From Methanobacteriota archaeon (GTDB lineage: Archaea; Thermoplasmatota; Poseidoniia; Poseidoniales; Poseidoniaceae), in the NCBI GenBank assembly GCA_002697705.1, contig NZXL01000043.1:8159-13784 (forward strand): a stretch of 5,626 bases of DNA. The letters are read 5' to 3'. The notes under the pieces were generated by a model, which saw only the letters and a list, made by a program, of their open reading frames with translations, searched no databases and was not told where the DNA came from. Positions within the stretch are counted from its first letter, which is position 1. Each line of letters begins with the position of its first letter. Positions 4,664 to 5,626 of the stretch are shown here, one piece after another. Made by a program: the position numbers and the translations under genes.

Positions 4664-5626
4664 TCACTCTTCTTCTTCACTCAAACTCTTCAACTTCATT
4701 GCTGCTTCAAATTCTTCTCGGTCAATTACACCGTCTTGATTTGTATCCATTTCATCGAAATCTTCGTCTTCATCATCAATCAATTCCGCTGGTAATCTTG
4801 CAACGAAAATAATTTGATCACTAAATCCAGATTTACCCTTATTCCTCAATTCCATGATTCTAGTGCCCTTCGATTTCTTAGACTTAGTCTCCTTGGTTTG
4901 GTTAGCCCTTAATCTAATCATCATGCCTTTCTTAGTCAAAACAAATAAGTTGTCATCAAGATTTGGAATATGCCTTGCTGCAATAATTTCATCATTTTCT
5001 TCCTTATCGATGTTCATAGTAATTGCTCCTTTAGCACCAGGATTGGTTTTTCTATATCCATCGGTTCTTTCCATCAGTTCTCCAGTCTCTTTGTCAACTT
5101 TTTGAACACCTTCAGCATCTAGGTAAGGAATCTTCTCTGCAGTACCAAGTCTACTTCTCTTAGCCATACCATTCTTCGAGATAGTCAAGATTTGTGTTTC
5201 TGTATTATCTGTAGCGATCATTCCAACTACATGACCTCCATCAGCACCCTTTCTATTACCAGTCTTTATTCCATAAACACCAGCAGAGACTCTACCAGAT
5301 GCCCTGATTTTTTGGCACGCAAACCGACTTGCAAATCCTGTACTGGAAATCATAACTATATCGGATTGGTCTGTTCCACACCTTACATTGACCAAACTAT
5401 CACCATCAAGTTTGAATCTTAAAGCATATTTTCCATTTCTATTGATTTTAACATATTCCTCTAAACGAGTTTTCTTGATAAGACCCAATTTAGTTGCAAA
5501 TAATAGATAATTACCTTCAGGGGTTTCAAGAAGTTCTCTAGATATTGGTAGAATAGTGACAATATTTTCATCTTCTCTAAGACTTTCAAGCAAGTTTCTG
5601 ATATGTCCGCCTCTTGAATGTCTACT
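4664..5626 (-). CDS. gyrA: DNA gyrase subunit A, C-terminal part, with EF-hand tail
   Basis: The last 320 codons are visible; the frame is open through the right edge, so the leucine codon TTG at 5593-5591 is internal and not a start. The fragment begins with SRHSRGGHIRNLLE, matching the GARGRPIVNLLPLE segment of bacterial GyrA. It continues through several beta-propeller blades with repeats such as LLFATKLGLIKKT, ASGRVSAGVYGIK, ILTISKNGMAKRS and LFVLTKKGMMIR. This domain wraps DNA so that gyrase can add negative supercoils using ATP with GyrB. The GyrA box and the catalytic Tyr lie outside the window. After the last blade comes an acidic stretch and a canonical EF-hand loop, DTNQDGVIDREE (coded at 4712-4747), followed by a Glu-rich end. 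One blade has an extra stretch of about 20 residues (within 5027-5134). GyrA rather than ParC is favoured by the regular blades and the archaeal setting. Confidence 0.9.
   Translation of the reverse strand, partial: SRHSRGGHIRNLLESLREDENIVTILPISRELLETPEGNYLLFATKLGLIKKTRLEEYVKINRNGKYALRFKLDGDSLVNVRCGTDQSDIVMISSTGFASRFACQKIRASGRVSAGVYGIKTGNRKGADGGHVVGMIATDNTETQILTISKNGMAKRSRLGTAEKIPYLDAEGVQKVDKETGELMERTDGYRKTNPGAKGAITMNIDKEENDEIIAARHIPNLDDNLFVLTKKGMMIRLRANQTKETKSKKSKGTRIMELRNKGKSGFSDQIIFVARLPAELIDDEDEDFDEMDTNQDGVIDREEFEAAMKLKSLSEEEE
4712..4747 (-). other. EF-hand calcium-binding loop in the GyrA tail
   Basis: The 12 codons read DTNQDGVIDREE: Asp, Asn, Asp at loop positions 1, 3, 5; Gly at 6; Ile at 8; Asp at 9; Glu at 12. 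All canonical EF-hand positions are satisfied. Phe and Met at -4 and -1 and Phe just after the loop match the flanking helix pattern. Only one loop is present. Calcium binding is inferred from the motif. Confidence 0.85.

Noticed and set aside
4854..5422. Plus-strand reading frames opposite gyrA
   Set aside because: They are antisense to conserved propeller blades and have low-complexity Ser/Leu-rich products.
5591..5593. TTG as a start codon for a shorter gyrase-like protein
   Set aside because: The frame continues upstream to the window edge with conserved GyrA sequence (SRHSRGGHIRN), so the TTG is an internal leucine.

Overview
The window looks like chromosomal DNA of an uncultured marine archaeon, most likely of the Thermoplasmatota (Marine Group II/III, Ca. 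Poseidoniales-type). This is an inference. It rests on three things: an archaeal Hel308-type helicase lies near a bacterial-type DNA gyrase A, a combination expected in that phylum; the DNA is AT-leaning and gene-dense; and first genes of transcription units lack a Shine-Dalgarno while internal genes carry a TGAGG. No mobile element, CRISPR array, rRNA or tRNA is visible.

Layout, left to right: (1) 1-176, minus strand, the N-terminus of a Hel308-like helicase cut by the left edge. (2) 268-906, plus strand, a small membrane protein with two transmembrane helices, a TerB-like acidic domain and a Lys/Ser tail, divergent from the helicase. (3) 907-1437 and 1447-1914, minus strand, a two-gene operon in which a PaaI-type hotdog thioesterase is followed by a SprT-like zinc metalloprotease with a zinc ribbon. 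(4) 2000-3325, plus strand, a succinylglutamate desuccinylase/aspartoacylase-family zinc deacylase, divergent from the thioesterase. (5) 3322-4581, minus strand, an alpha-isopropylmalate/homocitrate synthase-family enzyme. (6) 4664-5626, minus strand, the C-terminal beta-propeller of DNA gyrase A, open at the right edge, ending in an acidic tail that contains a canonical EF-hand loop.

The genes are a mix of genome maintenance (Hel308, SprT-like protease, GyrA) and acyl/carboxylate metabolism (thioesterase, deacylase, synthase). I see no single pathway linking them. Both convergent junctions have no spacer: stops abut at 906/907 and overlap by 4 bp at 3322-3325. The two divergent spacers, 177-267 and 1915-1999, each hold an inverted repeat that could be regulatory. 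The most unusual item is the EF-hand on the gyrase A tail, followed by the hairpin touching the helicase start codon and the membrane TerB-like protein. No stretch over 300 bases is without a gene.
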